DNA from: SZAS-79 sp965279075
GTDB lineage: Bacteria; Pseudomonadota; Gammaproteobacteria; Burkholderiales; SG8-39
Reading direction: 5' to 3'
NCBI GenBank assembly: GCA_965279075.1
Contig: CBDIHI010000008.1
Location: 1-64,000 of the forward strand
Length of the DNA: 64,000 bases
The notes below the pieces were generated by a model. It saw only the letters and a list, made by a program, of their open reading frames with translations. It searched no databases and was not told the DNA's origin. Within the stretch, counting starts at the first letter, position 1, and every line of letters starts with the position of its first letter. The translations under genes and the position numbers were made by a program. Positions 17,035-26,314 of the stretch are shown piece after piece.

Positions 17035-18165
17035 TCAGGGTACCGGCCTCATCCGCAGCACCGAGAACGCCGGCACCGGCTGGCCGATCCCCTTCAGCTG
17101 CAGCAGGCCGATGTCCTCGGACTCCACGAGGTCCTCGACTTTCGCCATGATCTTGCGATCGACGAGCACCACGCCCGCCGCAGCCTCCGAGCACAGCCTG
17201 GCCGCGAGGTTGGTGACGTTGCCGATCGCCGCGTAATCCCAGCGGCCCTCGAAGCCGATCGCACCTAGTGTCGCGTAACCCTGCGCCACGCCGCAGCCCA
17301 GCCCCAGGTCGTAGCCGCGCTTCTTCCATGCGGCGGCAATCGGCGGGAAGGCGTCGCGCATCGCCAATGCCATCTTCACGGCCTGCTCCGCGGGCGCTTC
17401 CATCGGCACCGGGTCGTTGAAGAACACCATGATCGCGTCGCCCGCGAACCGTTCCAGCGTGCCCCCGTGCGCGACGACGATGCGCCCCATGTCGGCGTGG
17501 TAGGCGCGCAACAGCTCCATCACCTCCTCGGGCTCGGCCCGGTCGGTAAAGGCGGTGAAGCCGCGCAGGTCGATGAACACCACGCTGATCTCGCGCCGGT
17601 GGGTCTTCAGCAACTCATCCCCGCCGCCTGTGACGATGGCCTCTGCAAGCTGCGGCGAGAAGAAGCCTTTCAGGCGCCCGAGCCCCTCGAGCTGCGTGCC
17701 CTGCTCTTCCACCCGGCCTTCGAGCTTCCGGTTCGCCTCGGCCAGCTGGGCGGTCTTGGAAACGACTTCGTCCTGCAGCGACTTGATGCGCAGGAGCGAC
17801 TTCACCCGGGCGAACAGCTCGGCCTGGTTGATGGGTTTGGCGAGAAAGTCGTCCGCCCCCGCCTCGATGCCCTTGACCCGCTCCTCCTTAGGGTCCAGCG
17901 ACGTGCACAGCACGACCGGCAGCAGCGCGGTCGCCGGGTCGTCGCGAAGCCTGCGGCAGACGTCGTACCCGGACAGCCCCGGCATCATGATGTCGAGCAG
18001 CACGATGTCCGGCGGGTCTGCGGCGACCTTCGCCAGTGCCTCCTCGCCGTTGACGGCGGTCGAGACGGCGTAGCCCTTCATGCCGAGAATGTCGGCGAGG
18101 AGCTTCACGTTGAGCGGCGTGTCGTCTACGACGAGGACCTTTGCGCCGGTCCGGGGCCCGCTCAT
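17035..18165 (-). CDS. Response regulator with class III adenylate/guanylate cyclase output
   Basis: 376 residues. Receiver domain 8-125 (VDD, phospho-acceptor Asp58 in VLLDIMMPG, Lys in FLAKPI), coiled coil 130-165, cyclase domain about 190-370. Metal-binding Asp199 (VFIDLRGFTAF) and Asp243 (FAGDAIMVFF) and the transition-state Asn/Arg (NLAARL) are present. The base-selecting Lys position of adenylate cyclases is Arg239 (LERFAGD), so nucleotide specificity cannot be read. Third gene of an operon in which each start overlaps the previous stop by 4 bases. Phosphorylation by the upstream kinase probably controls cyclic-nucleotide synthesis. Confidence 0.87.
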   Translation of the reverse strand: MSGPRTGAKVLVVDDTPLNVKLLADILGMKGYAVSTAVNGEEALAKVAADPPDIVLLDIMMPGLSGYDVCRRLRDDPATALLPVVLCTSLDPKEERVKGIEAGADDFLAKPINQAELFARVKSLLRIKSLQDEVVSKTAQLAEANRKLEGRVEEQGTQLEGLGRLKGFFSPQLAEAIVTGGGDELLKTHRREISVVFIDLRGFTAFTDRAEPEEVMELLRAYHADMGRIVVAHGGTLERFAGDAIMVFFNDPVPMEAPAEQAVKMALAMRDAFPPIAAAWKKRGYDLGLGCGVAQGYATLGAIGFEGRWDYAAIGNVTNLAARLCSEAAAGVVLVDRKIMAKVEDLVESEDIGLLQLKGIGQPVPAFSVLRMRPVP

Positions 18166-18536
18166 GCCCGGCCCGTCTCGAGCACCGATTTCACCGATGC
18201 GAGGAACTCCTTGAGGTTGATCGGCTTCTCGATGAAGCCGTTGAACCCCGAATCCACCACCTGCCGCTTGTCCTGCTGCATCACCGAGGCGGTGACCGCG
18301 ACCACCGGAATGTGGGCCGTGACGGGGTCCGCGCGCAGCACCTTGAGCGCCTCGATCCCGTTCATGCCCGGCAGCTGGATGTCCATCAGCACGAGGTCGG
18401 GCTTCTTCTCGACGGCCAGCCGGATGCCGTCCTCGGCGTTGACGGCCTCGAGGGTCTGGTACCCCTTGGCCTGCAGGATGTCGCGCACCAGCTTCATATT
18501 CTTATCATTGTCTTCGACGATCAGGATCAGGCTCAT
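18162..18536 (-). CDS. Single-domain (CheY/DivK-like) response regulator
   Basis: 124 residues, one receiver domain only: acidic pair VEDND, phospho-acceptor Asp52 in LVLMDIQLPGMNG, Thr in AVTAS and Lys in IEKPI. Start ATG 18536 overlaps the kinase stop (ATGA 18533-18536); its own stop overlaps the cyclase start (18162-18165). Lacks any output domain, so it acts as a phosphate shuttle, a competing phosphate sink for the kinase, or through protein contact. Confidence 0.88.
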   Translation of the reverse strand: MSLILIVEDNDKNMKLVRDILQAKGYQTLEAVNAEDGIRLAVEKKPDLVLMDIQLPGMNGIEALKVLRADPVTAHIPVVAVTASVMQQDKRQVVDSGFNGFIEKPINLKEFLASVKSVLETGRA

Positions 18537-20938
18537 GGCTGGCTCGGCAGGGTGAAAGTGAAGGTGGAGCCCTTGCCGGGCTCGCTTTCCAGCCACAGGC
18601 GGCCGCCGTGCAACTCGACGAACCGCTTGGTGAGGGCGAGGCCGAGGCCCGTGCCCTCGTTCTTGTTCGTGTAGTGCCGTCCCACCTGTTTGAACTCCTC
18701 GAACACCGCCGCCTGGTCCTCGGCCGCAATGCCGATGCCCGTGTCGATCACGGCAACCTCCAGCACCCCGTCCGCCTTGCGCGCGCGCACCTCGACCCGG
18801 CCGCCGTCAGGCGTGAACTTCACCGCGTTCGACAGCAGGTTGAGCAGGATCTGCTTGAACTTGCGCTCGTCGGCGCGGATCTCGCCCATCGCCGGGTCGA
18901 CTTCGAGGGCCAGCGCGATGTCGTGGCGCGTGGCGCGCTCCCGGATCAGGGTCTGGGCGTTCGCGAGCGCATTCGGCACGTCGAACTCCGAGGGTTCCAG
19001 CTCCATGCGCCCGGCCTCGATCTTGGACAGGTCGAGCACGTCGTTGATGAGCGAGAGCAGGTGCTTGCCCGAGGTGAAGATGTCCTTGAGGTAGTCCTCC
19101 TGCTTTTCGTTCAGTTCGCCGAACATCCTGTCGAGCAGGACCTCGGAGAAACCGATGATCGCGTTGAGCGGCGTCCTCAGTTCGTGCGACATGTTGGCGA
19201 GGAACTCCGACTTGTGCTGGCCGGCGATCTCTAGCTGGCGGCTCTTGTCCTGGATCTCGTTGAACAGGCGCACGTTCTCGATCGCGATCGCAGCCTGGTC
19301 GGCGAACGTGGCCACCAGCTCGATCTGCTTGGCGGTGAACGGATCAACCTCGGTGGAGCGCGACATGGAGATCACCCCGATCGGCTCGTCACCGCTCATC
19401 ATCGGGACCGACAACAGCGTCCGGAAGGCGCCGAGGCGGGCGGTGTCCTGCCGCTCGTACCCCTTTTCGGCCATCACGTCGGGGATGTGCACGACGCGCT
19501 TTTCGAGCAGCGCCCGCCCGGTGGCCGACCCGGCCCCCGGCCTGATCGGGTTGGCACGCAGTTCGGCCAGGACGGGCGAGTCGTCGGGATAGCCATAGGC
19601 CACCGCAGGCGCGAATCCGCCTTGCCCGTCCGGCCTGAACATCACTCCGTTGACGGCATTGCACAGGCGCGTCGCATTCTCCATCAGGATCTGCAGCACC
19701 GATTCGAGGTCCAGCGTCGAACGGCTGATGGCCTTGAGCACTTCGGCGGTGGCGGTCTGCTGGCGCAGCGCCTCGGTCAGCTCCACCGTCCGCTCCTCGA
19801 CCTTGCGCTCGAGGCCCGCATAGGACTCGTGGAGTTGGGAGGTCATGCGGTTGAACTGGTCGGCCAGCGCCTCGAGTTCGTCGCCCGTCCGGATGTCGAT
19901 CTGGTGCTCGAGCTCGCCCTCCCCGATGCGCTGGGCGCCCTCCTGCAGCGTGCGGATCGGGCGCACCAGGCCGCGCGCCAGCCACAGCGCGCTGAGCGCC
20001 GAGATCAGCAGGCCCGCGAGGATCAGGATGCCGGTGCGCACGATGGTCGCGTTCAGCGTGGCATAGACCTCGGACACCGGCTGTTCGATGAAGATCTTCC
20101 AGCCGAGCGGCTCCACGCCGGAGTACGCGGTCAGGACTTCCTTGCCGTTCAGGTCGCGGGCGAGCTGCGCCAGCCCGGCAGGTTCGTCCGCGGGAGCCTG
20201 GGCGCCAAGCGCGGCCGCGACGTGCGCCAGTTTCGAGAAATCGGTCTTCCTCAGCACCAACCCGATATCCGGGTCCGCGACCAGGTGGCCCGAGCCGTCC
20301 ACCACATAGGCCTTGCCCTTCTGGCCGATCTTGATGCGCGTGATGACATCCCAGATGAACTTGAGGTTCACCTCGGCGATCGTCACCGCCCCGGAAGCGC
20401 TCGCGGAGCGCAGCGCGATCGCCATGTAGGGCTCGGTCTCTTTCCTGAAGTAGACGGGCCCGTACCAGGGTTGCCCGGGCTTCGCGCCGAGGAAAGCCGG
20501 GTCCTGCGAGCGGTCCTTCGACGATCCCGCGACGTCCATGGACAGGCGCGATACCGAGAGGATCTCCTGCCCCTTTGCGTCCAGCTGGGTGATGTCGGTG
20601 ACGGCCGGGACCTGGCGCAGCAGCTTGAGGAACTCGATCCTGCGCTGCTCGACACCCTCCGTCCCCAGCTGGGGCAACGCCGCGAACCCCAGCTGCTGCT
20701 CGATCTGGCGGACGAACTGCTCGATGCGGGACGCCGCCGCGACCGCCTTCTCGTGCTGCAGGCTGGCGAGCGCGGCCTTGTTCTCCTGGTAGGCGAAATA
20801 GACGCTGATGCCGCCGGAAGCAAGCAGGACGCCGCAGACCAGGCCGAGGATCAGCAGGAAGTATTTGCGGAAGAGGCGCCCCCGATAGCGGCGTTTCGGG
20901 GCCGCTTCTGCCCCTGCATCGTTCCCCGCCGGCTTCAT
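18533..20938 (-). CDS. Cache-HAMP-GAF sensor histidine kinase
   Basis: 801 residues. TM helix about 27-50, extracytoplasmic Cache-type sensor about 55-305 (PWYGPVYFRKETEPYMAIA), TM about 315-340, HAMP about 340-392, GAF about 420-570 (LSVPMMSGDEPIGVISMSR), HisKA with His585 (ANMSHELRTPLN), and HATPase (NAVKFTPDGG, DTGIGI, GTGLGLALTKRF). Start 20938 has a GGGGGGAG ribosome site and a -10-like TAGAGT at 20957-20962. It heads the kinase / CheY-like / REC-cyclase operon and is not itself a hybrid. The extracellular Cache domain suggests a small-molecule ligand. Confidence 0.9.
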   Translation of the reverse strand: MKPAGNDAGAEAAPKRRYRGRLFRKYFLLILGLVCGVLLASGGISVYFAYQENKAALASLQHEKAVAAASRIEQFVRQIEQQLGFAALPQLGTEGVEQRRIEFLKLLRQVPAVTDITQLDAKGQEILSVSRLSMDVAGSSKDRSQDPAFLGAKPGQPWYGPVYFRKETEPYMAIALRSASASGAVTIAEVNLKFIWDVITRIKIGQKGKAYVVDGSGHLVADPDIGLVLRKTDFSKLAHVAAALGAQAPADEPAGLAQLARDLNGKEVLTAYSGVEPLGWKIFIEQPVSEVYATLNATIVRTGILILAGLLISALSALWLARGLVRPIRTLQEGAQRIGEGELEHQIDIRTGDELEALADQFNRMTSQLHESYAGLERKVEERTVELTEALRQQTATAEVLKAISRSTLDLESVLQILMENATRLCNAVNGVMFRPDGQGGFAPAVAYGYPDDSPVLAELRANPIRPGAGSATGRALLEKRVVHIPDVMAEKGYERQDTARLGAFRTLLSVPMMSGDEPIGVISMSRSTEVDPFTAKQIELVATFADQAAIAIENVRLFNEIQDKSRQLEIAGQHKSEFLANMSHELRTPLNAIIGFSEVLLDRMFGELNEKQEDYLKDIFTSGKHLLSLINDVLDLSKIEAGRMELEPSEFDVPNALANAQTLIRERATRHDIALALEVDPAMGEIRADERKFKQILLNLLSNAVKFTPDGGRVEVRARKADGVLEVAVIDTGIGIAAEDQAAVFEEFKQVGRHYTNKNEGTGLGLALTKRFVELHGGRLWLESEPGKGSTFTFTLPSQP

Positions 20939-20987
20939 GCTCCCCCCATCGGCGGCACTCTAGCATCTCGGCCGGAGATGCAAGCGC

Positions 20988-22196
20988 CTATCGCTGGGGG
21001 CCTTGGCCGGCAGCCTGCGCAGCCGCCTTCGAGCGCAGCAGCGCGCCCAGCTTTTCGTCCGTATACCCGCACATGGACTTCAGCACTTCGGTCGTGTGCT
21101 GCCCCAGCGCCGGCGGATAGGCGAGCTGCGGGCTCCCGGAGAACTTGATCGCGCTGCCGAGCATGCGCATCACCTGTCCCGTCTGCGGGTGCTGCAGTTC
21201 GTCGACCATCGCGCGCAACTGCGCGAGCGGCTGGTCCACCGCCTCGGCCACATCGTAGACCTTGCCCGCCGGCACGCGCGCCGCGAAGAACTCCTCCTCC
21301 CACTGCTTCGCAGGCTTGGCCGCAAAGGCTTTCGTAAGCACGGCCGCAAGCGCATCCACGTTCGCGATGCGCGCCTTGGGGCTCTCGAAACGGGGGTCAC
21401 TCGCCAGTCCGGGCTGCCCGAGCGCCTTGCAGAAATCCCTCCAGAACCCTTCGCCCGTGGGCGACACGGCCAGCCATTCGCCGTCCGCGCACCTGAACAC
21501 CTCGGAGGGCGCGATCATCGGGTGGCGAGCGCCGTTCGCGTGCGGCACCTCTCCGGAGATGAAGTAGTTCTGCGCCTGCCAGGTGAGCAGCGCGATCTGG
21601 CAGTCGAGCAGCGACACCTGTACCTTGCGGCCCTGCCCGCTCTTCAGCGCCTTGAAGAGAGCGCCCAGCGTGCCGAGCGCTAGGTACAGCCCGCCGGCGA
21701 GGTCGGCGATCTGGTAGCCCGCGCGCACCGGCGTGCGGCCGGCCTCCCCGGTCAGGCTCATGAACCCGCCGATGGCCTGCACGATCAGGTCGAAGGACGG
21801 CGCCTTGGAATACGGCGGTTCGTCGTGCAGCCCTATCAGCTCGCCGACCACGATGCGCGAGTTGACCTTCGCAAGCGACTCGAAATCGATGCCCAATCGT
21901 TTCGGCACGTCAGGCGCGAAGCCGTAGATGACGGCGTCGGCCGCCTTCACGAGGTCGTACAGCGCCTGCTTTCCATCCGGGTGCTTCAGGTCGAGCACCA
22001 CGGATTTCTTGCCCCGGTTACACGACAGGAAAAACGACGAGTCGCCCTCGAACCAGTGCGGCGGCACGGTGCGCGAGTAGTCGCCTTCCGGGGATTCGAC
22101 CTTGCAGACTTCCGCGCCCATCTGCGCGAGCAGCTGCCCGGCGAACGGGCCGCCGAGGACATGGGACAGGTCGAGGACCTTTACGCCTTCGAGCAT
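20988..22196 (-). CDS. Class III (CaiB/BaiF family) CoA-transferase
   Basis: 402 residues, MLEGVKVLDLSHVLGGPFAGQ at the N-terminus and FDLIVQAIGGFMSLTGE with the catalytic-Asp region. The gene starts 2 bases after the Bug receptor stop (22199), so it is translationally linked to it. Likely activates the acid brought in by that receptor. The C-terminal tail is Ala/Gln-rich (KAAAQAAGQGPQR). Confidence 0.86.
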   Translation of the reverse strand: MLEGVKVLDLSHVLGGPFAGQLLAQMGAEVCKVESPEGDYSRTVPPHWFEGDSSFFLSCNRGKKSVVLDLKHPDGKQALYDLVKAADAVIYGFAPDVPKRLGIDFESLAKVNSRIVVGELIGLHDEPPYSKAPSFDLIVQAIGGFMSLTGEAGRTPVRAGYQIADLAGGLYLALGTLGALFKALKSGQGRKVQVSLLDCQIALLTWQAQNYFISGEVPHANGARHPMIAPSEVFRCADGEWLAVSPTGEGFWRDFCKALGQPGLASDPRFESPKARIANVDALAAVLTKAFAAKPAKQWEEEFFAARVPAGKVYDVAEAVDQPLAQLRAMVDELQHPQTGQVMRMLGSAIKFSGSPQLAYPPALGQHTTEVLKSMCGYTDEKLGALLRSKAAAQAAGQGPQR

Positions 22197-22198
22197 GG

Positions 22199-23158
22199 CT
22201 ACTCCGGCTGGATGCCGGCGTCCTTCACCAGCCGCGCCCATTTCTGGATCTCGCTCTTCACGTAGTCGCCGAGTTCTTCCGGCGTGCTGGAGAAGGCGTC
22301 GATCCCCATCGAGGCCAGCGTCTGCTTCACGTCCGGGCGCGCCATGATTTTCACCATCTCGGCGTTCAGGCGCGAGATCACGTCCTTGGGCGTTCCGGCC
22401 GGCGCGAAGAGGCCGAACCACGCCGGGATGTCGAAGCCCTTGTAGCCGAGTTCGTCCATCGAGGGGATCTCGGGCGCAAGCGGCGAGCGGTTGAGCGTCG
22501 CGACCGCAAGCAGCTTCGCGCGGCCGGACTGGGTGTGCGGCCGGCTGACCGAGAGGTCCACGAAAAGGAAAGTCACCTGCCCGCCGATCACGTCGACCAG
22601 CGCCTGCGGCGTGCTCTTGTAGGGGACGTGCGTCATCTGCGTGCCGGTCATCTTCTGCAGCGTCGCGCCGGAGAGGATCCCCACGCTGTTGCCCGAGGCG
22701 TAAGCCACCTTTCCCGGCTGCGCCTTCGCGGCTTCGACGATGTCGGCCACCGACTTGTAGGGCGCCGCCCCGCTGACCGCCATGAAGAAAGCGATGCCGC
22801 CGATCTTGGTGACCGGCTCGAAGTCCTTCACCGGGTCGTAGGTCATCTGCTTCATGAGGCTCGGGTTGGCCGCATGGGTGGTGTTGGTCGTGAAGAACAG
22901 CGTGAGGCCGTCGGGCTTCGACTTCGCCACTTGCTGCGCCGCGATAGAGCCGTTGGCGCCGGGCTTGGGCTCGACGATGAACTGCTGGCCGAACGCGTCG
23001 GACAGGTGCTTGCCCACCAGGCGCGCATAGACGTCGGTCGCGCTGCCGGCCGCGAAAGGGATGAGCATCCTCACCGGGCCGGAGGGCCAGGCCTGCGCGG
23101 CGGCGGCCTGCGAAAACGCCGCGAAGGCCAGCACGGCAAACAAGCGGAAGGTCCGCAT
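22199..23158 (-). CDS. Bug/TctC-family periplasmic solute receptor
   Basis: 319 residues with a Sec signal (MRTFRLFAVLAFAAFSQAAAA). Bug signatures VRMLIPFAAGSATDVYARL, KPDGLTLFF, YDPVKDFEPVTKIGG, HVPYKSTPQALVDVIGGQ. Good ribosome site AAGGAGA before ATG 23158. Paired with a class III CoA-transferase. No TctA/TctB present. Confidence 0.88.
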   Translation of the reverse strand: MRTFRLFAVLAFAAFSQAAAAQAWPSGPVRMLIPFAAGSATDVYARLVGKHLSDAFGQQFIVEPKPGANGSIAAQQVAKSKPDGLTLFFTTNTTHAANPSLMKQMTYDPVKDFEPVTKIGGIAFFMAVSGAAPYKSVADIVEAAKAQPGKVAYASGNSVGILSGATLQKMTGTQMTHVPYKSTPQALVDVIGGQVTFLFVDLSVSRPHTQSGRAKLLAVATLNRSPLAPEIPSMDELGYKGFDIPAWFGLFAPAGTPKDVISRLNAEMVKIMARPDVKQTLASMGIDAFSSTPEELGDYVKSEIQKWARLVKDAGIQPE

Positions 23159-23246
23159 GGTCTTGTCTCCTTGGTTCTGGTTTTTGTGCCGAAGAGGATA
23201 GCGGAATCCCCTTCCCGCGAAACCATCGTTTCGCGCCGGCCCCCCC

Positions 23247-23252
23247 TATACT
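23247..23252 (+). promoter_or_regulatory. -10-like TATACT 8 bases before a start codon
   Basis: TATACT is followed by 8 bases and then ATG 23261, with no Shine-Dalgarno, so a transcript starting about 7 bases after the hexamer would be leaderless. No clear -35 is visible. Confidence 0.5.
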
Positions 23253-23260
23253 CCTGCCCC

Positions 23261-24835
23261 ATGCAACGCGACCCCGAACCCGGGCACTTCGCTTTCTGGC
23301 CGGCCGGCCTGCCGCGCGGCCTTGCGCCTGCCGGGTCCACGCTACACGCGGCCCTCGAAGATGCGGCCAGGCGCGCCCCGGACAAGCCGCTGCTGCATTT
23401 CCAGGAGTGCACGCTGTCCTACGGCGAAGCCCTGCGGCAATGCGAGGCCCTCGCCGGCTACCTGCAGCAGGACTGCGGGGTGAAGCGCGGCGACAGGGTC
23501 CTTGTCGACCTGCAGAACGGCGCGCATTTCGTCATCGCGTTGTACGCGGTCCTGCGCGCCGACGCGGTCGCAGTCCCCGTCAGCCCCGCGAACCTGGCCG
23601 GCGAACTCGAGCACTACCTCGCCGACAGCGACGCGCGCGTCGCGATCTCCGGGCCGGAGGCCGCCGCGCATTTTTCCGGGCTGGAGGTGGATCACCTTGT
23701 CGTGGCAGGGAGCCCGGCCTGGGATGCCGCGCTCGCCGCGGGCCGCACGCCGGCGCCCTCGCTAGCGCAGCCGGGGGACCTCTGCCTGATGCCCTACACC
23801 TCCGGCAGCACCGGCCAGCCTAAGGGCTGCATGCACACCCATGCGACGGTGCTGCACAACGTCGTCGGCTCGATGCTGTGGAAGCACGTGACCGCGGACA
23901 GCGTCGCGCTGGCGACCGCGCCGTTCTTCCATGTGACCGGCCTCGTCCACAGCCTGCTCGCCACCGTGCAGGCCGGCGGCACGGTCGCGATCCAGCAGCG
24001 CTGGGACCCGGCAGCGGCGGCGGCGATCGTGGAGCGGTATCGCTGCACCCACTGGGACAACGTCCCGACCATGGTGGTCGACCTCCTCTCCCACCCGGAG
24101 GCACTCAAGCGCGATGTCTCCTCGCTGAAATGGATCTTCGGGGGCGGTGCGGCCATGCCCGAGGCGATCGCGCAGAAGCTGCGCGACACCTGCGGCGTGG
24201 ACTACATCGAGGGCTACGGCATGACGGAGACCATATCGCAGACGCACATGAACCCGCCCGGCCGGCCGAAGAAGCAGTGCCTCGGCATTCCCTGCTTCGA
24301 CACCGAGTCGCTGGTCGTCGAGCCCGGCACGGCGACCATCCTGCCCCCGGGCGAGCAAGGCGAGATCGTCGTGCGCGGGCCGCAGATGCTCGTCGGCTAC
24401 TGGAAGAACGAGAAAGCCTACCGGGAGTCGTGGATCGACATCGGGGGCAAGGCGTACTTCCGCACCGGCGACCTGGGGCGCGTGGACGAGGACGGCTACT
24501 TCTACATCTCCGACCGGCTGAAGCGGATGATCAACGCGGCCGGCCTCAAGGTCTGGCCCGCCGAGGTCGAGGCCGCAATGTACAAGCACCCCGCGATCCG
24601 CGAGTGCTGCATCATCGCCTCACCCGACGAAAGGAAGGGCGAGACGGTGAAGGCCGTCGTGGTGCTGAAACCCGAAGCCGCGGGCACCACGGCCGAGGAC
24701 ATCACCGGCTGGATGCGCGAGCAGATGGCCGCCTACAAGGTGCCGCGCAAGGTCGAGTTCATCGCCGCGCTGCCGCGCACCCCCTCGGGCAAGATACAGT
24801 GGCGGTCCCTGCAGGAAAAGGAGTTCCAGCCTTGA
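23261..24835 (+). CDS. AMP-forming acyl-CoA synthetase / ligase
   Basis: 524 residues. ATP/AMP motifs YTSGSTGQPKGCMHTH, EGYGMTETISQTH, FRTGDLGRVDEDG, and the acyl-CoA-synthetase Lys in PRTPSGKIQWR. Close to medium/long-chain or aromatic acid:CoA ligases; the fatty-acid length or aromatic nature of the substrate is not readable. It is divergent from the Bug/CoA-transferase pair and has a -10-like box very close to its ATG. The DJ-1/PfpI gene follows after 105 bases in which nothing distinctive was seen. Confidence 0.88.
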   Translation: MQRDPEPGHFAFWPAGLPRGLAPAGSTLHAALEDAARRAPDKPLLHFQECTLSYGEALRQCEALAGYLQQDCGVKRGDRVLVDLQNGAHFVIALYAVLRADAVAVPVSPANLAGELEHYLADSDARVAISGPEAAAHFSGLEVDHLVVAGSPAWDAALAAGRTPAPSLAQPGDLCLMPYTSGSTGQPKGCMHTHATVLHNVVGSMLWKHVTADSVALATAPFFHVTGLVHSLLATVQAGGTVAIQQRWDPAAAAAIVERYRCTHWDNVPTMVVDLLSHPEALKRDVSSLKWIFGGGAAMPEAIAQKLRDTCGVDYIEGYGMTETISQTHMNPPGRPKKQCLGIPCFDTESLVVEPGTATILPPGEQGEIVVRGPQMLVGYWKNEKAYRESWIDIGGKAYFRTGDLGRVDEDGYFYISDRLKRMINAAGLKVWPAEVEAAMYKHPAIRECCIIASPDERKGETVKAVVVLKPEAAGTTAEDITGWMREQMAAYKVPRKVEFIAALPRTPSGKIQWRSLQEKEFQP

Positions 24836-24940
24836 AAATCACACCCAACTTCGCCGTGTCGATGTCGGCCGTCTTCGCCCCGATCTGCAAACTGTCGTGC
24901 CGAATCGTGCGGACTCACCCCGAAGTTTTGGAGCAATGAA

Positions 24941-25618
24941 ATGAACATCGGCATGCTGATCTTCCCCGACATGACCCAGCTCGACTTCACCGGGCCTTAC
25001 GAAGTGTTCGCGCAGTTGCCGGACTGCAAGGTCAGCGTGATCGCGAAGACCCTCGACCCGGTCGCGGCCAAGGGCGGCCTGCGATTCCTGCCGGACACGA
25101 CTTTGGACACGGCGCCCCCGCTCGACCTCGTCTTCGTGCCCGGCGGCCCCGGGACGGGCGCGCTGCTGGAGGACGTCCCGGTGCTGGAGTTCCTGCGTCG
25201 CCAGTCGAAGGACGCGAAGTACGTGACGTCGGTATGCACCGGCGCGCTGGTGCTGGGCGCGGCAGGGCTGCTGAAAGGCTACCGCGCGACGACGCACTGG
25301 CTCTCGCTCGACCTGCTGCCGGTGTTCGGCGCGACCGCGATGCCCGACCGCGTGGTGAGCGACCGCAACCGGATCACCGGCGGCGGCGTGACGGCGGGAA
25401 TCGACTTTGCCCTGACGGTGGCCGCAGAAGTTGCAGGCATCGACAAGGCCAAGTCCATCCAGCTGCTGATCGAATACAACCCGGCCCCGCCGTTTTCCTG
25501 TGGCCACCCGGACACGGCGGACGCGGGGATCGTCGGCGGCGTGCGCGGAATGATGGCGCCGTTGCAGGAGAAGCGGCTGGCGCTCGCGAAGCGGGCGGCG
25601 GGGCGGTATTGTGCATAA
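24941..25618 (+). CDS. DJ-1/PfpI superfamily protein, isonitrile-hydratase-like
   Basis: 225 residues. The nucleophile elbow is SVCTGALVLG (Cys99, Thr100), with Asp15 in DMTQLDFTGPYEVF and RITGGGVTAGID downstream. Cys, Thr and Asp at these places are the residues reported as essential in Pseudomonas isonitrile hydratase (InhA), and no AraC-type DNA-binding domain is attached, which also fits that subfamily. Many relatives are uncharacterised, so the hydratase activity is tentative. Stand-alone gene between the ligase and a lipoprotein gene. Confidence 0.75.
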   Translation: MNIGMLIFPDMTQLDFTGPYEVFAQLPDCKVSVIAKTLDPVAAKGGLRFLPDTTLDTAPPLDLVFVPGGPGTGALLEDVPVLEFLRRQSKDAKYVTSVCTGALVLGAAGLLKGYRATTHWLSLDLLPVFGATAMPDRVVSDRNRITGGGVTAGIDFALTVAAEVAGIDKAKSIQLLIEYNPAPPFSCGHPDTADAGIVGGVRGMMAPLQEKRLALAKRAAGRYCA

Positions 25619-25708
25619 TGGCAATGCCGGCCCGAAAAATACCGGAGAATGCTCCAATATCGGATCCGCGCGGCATCCTGCCTCGCACAACCATCGGGGA
25701 GTCCAGAT

Positions 25709-26212
25709 TTGAAAGCCATCACCACCCTGCTAGCCACGCTCGTAGTCTCCGTGCTGTCCGGCTGCGCCACCATCACCTCAACCGAGACGCAGGTCGTTTC
25801 CCTCAGCACCAAGTCCGATGACGGCAAGGCAGTGGAGAAAGTCGCCTGCACGCTCCGAAACGACAAGGGGGTCTGGGACGCAATGAGTCCCGGGTTCGTC
25901 AACATCCGGCGCTCCTCCGAAGACCTGATGGTGGAATGCAAGAAGGAAGGCCTCGCGAACGGTTTCCTGCGGGCCATCTCGAGGGCCGCCGGCGGCATGT
26001 GGGGCAACATCATTTTCGGCGGCGGAATCGGCGCGATCATCGACCACAACAAGGGCACGGGCTACGACTACCCGAACGACCTGCCGGTGAAGATGGGTGC
26101 TTCCGTGGTCATCGACAAGAAGGACGAGCAGCCCCCCAAGCAGGCGGCCGCGCAGGGGTCGCCTCCTGGGAGCGCACCGCAAGCGAGCAACATGGGATAC
26201 CCTCCAAAGTAG
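25709..26212 (+). CDS. Small lipoprotein of unknown function
   Basis: 167 residues from TTG 25709, chosen because GGGGAG (25696-25701) precedes it at proper spacing and it opens directly on the signal sequence. The lipobox is LSGC, so the mature protein starts with a lipidated Cys followed by ATITSTETQ. The middle contains a Gly-rich segment (GGMWGNIIFGGGIGAIID) that could insert in a membrane; the C-terminus is Pro/Gln/Ala-rich and disordered. No function assigned. A strong terminator follows at 26268. Confidence 0.7.
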   Translation: MKAITTLLATLVVSVLSGCATITSTETQVVSLSTKSDDGKAVEKVACTLRNDKGVWDAMSPGFVNIRRSSEDLMVECKKEGLANGFLRAISRAAGGMWGNIIFGGGIGAIIDHNKGTGYDYPNDLPVKMGASVVIDKKDEQPPKQAAAQGSPPGSAPQASNMGYPPK

Positions 26213-26267
26213 ACGCTCGCGGCACGGCCCTGGCAGTAGCTCGTGTTTTCCAGAAAAGGCAACATAA

Positions 26268-26301
26268 AAGGCCGGGAACCCGCTCCCGGCCTTGTTTTTT
26301 T
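26268..26301 (+). terminator. Strong intrinsic terminator after the lipoprotein gene
   Basis: A perfect 10-bp stem (AAGGCCGGGA and TCCCGGCCTT, 6-base loop) followed by G and seven Ts (26295-26301). It ends only 13 bases before the MATE start codon, so it separates the two transcripts or acts as an attenuator on the MATE gene. Confidence 0.85.
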
Positions 26302-26314
26302 GAAATTAAAGTTT

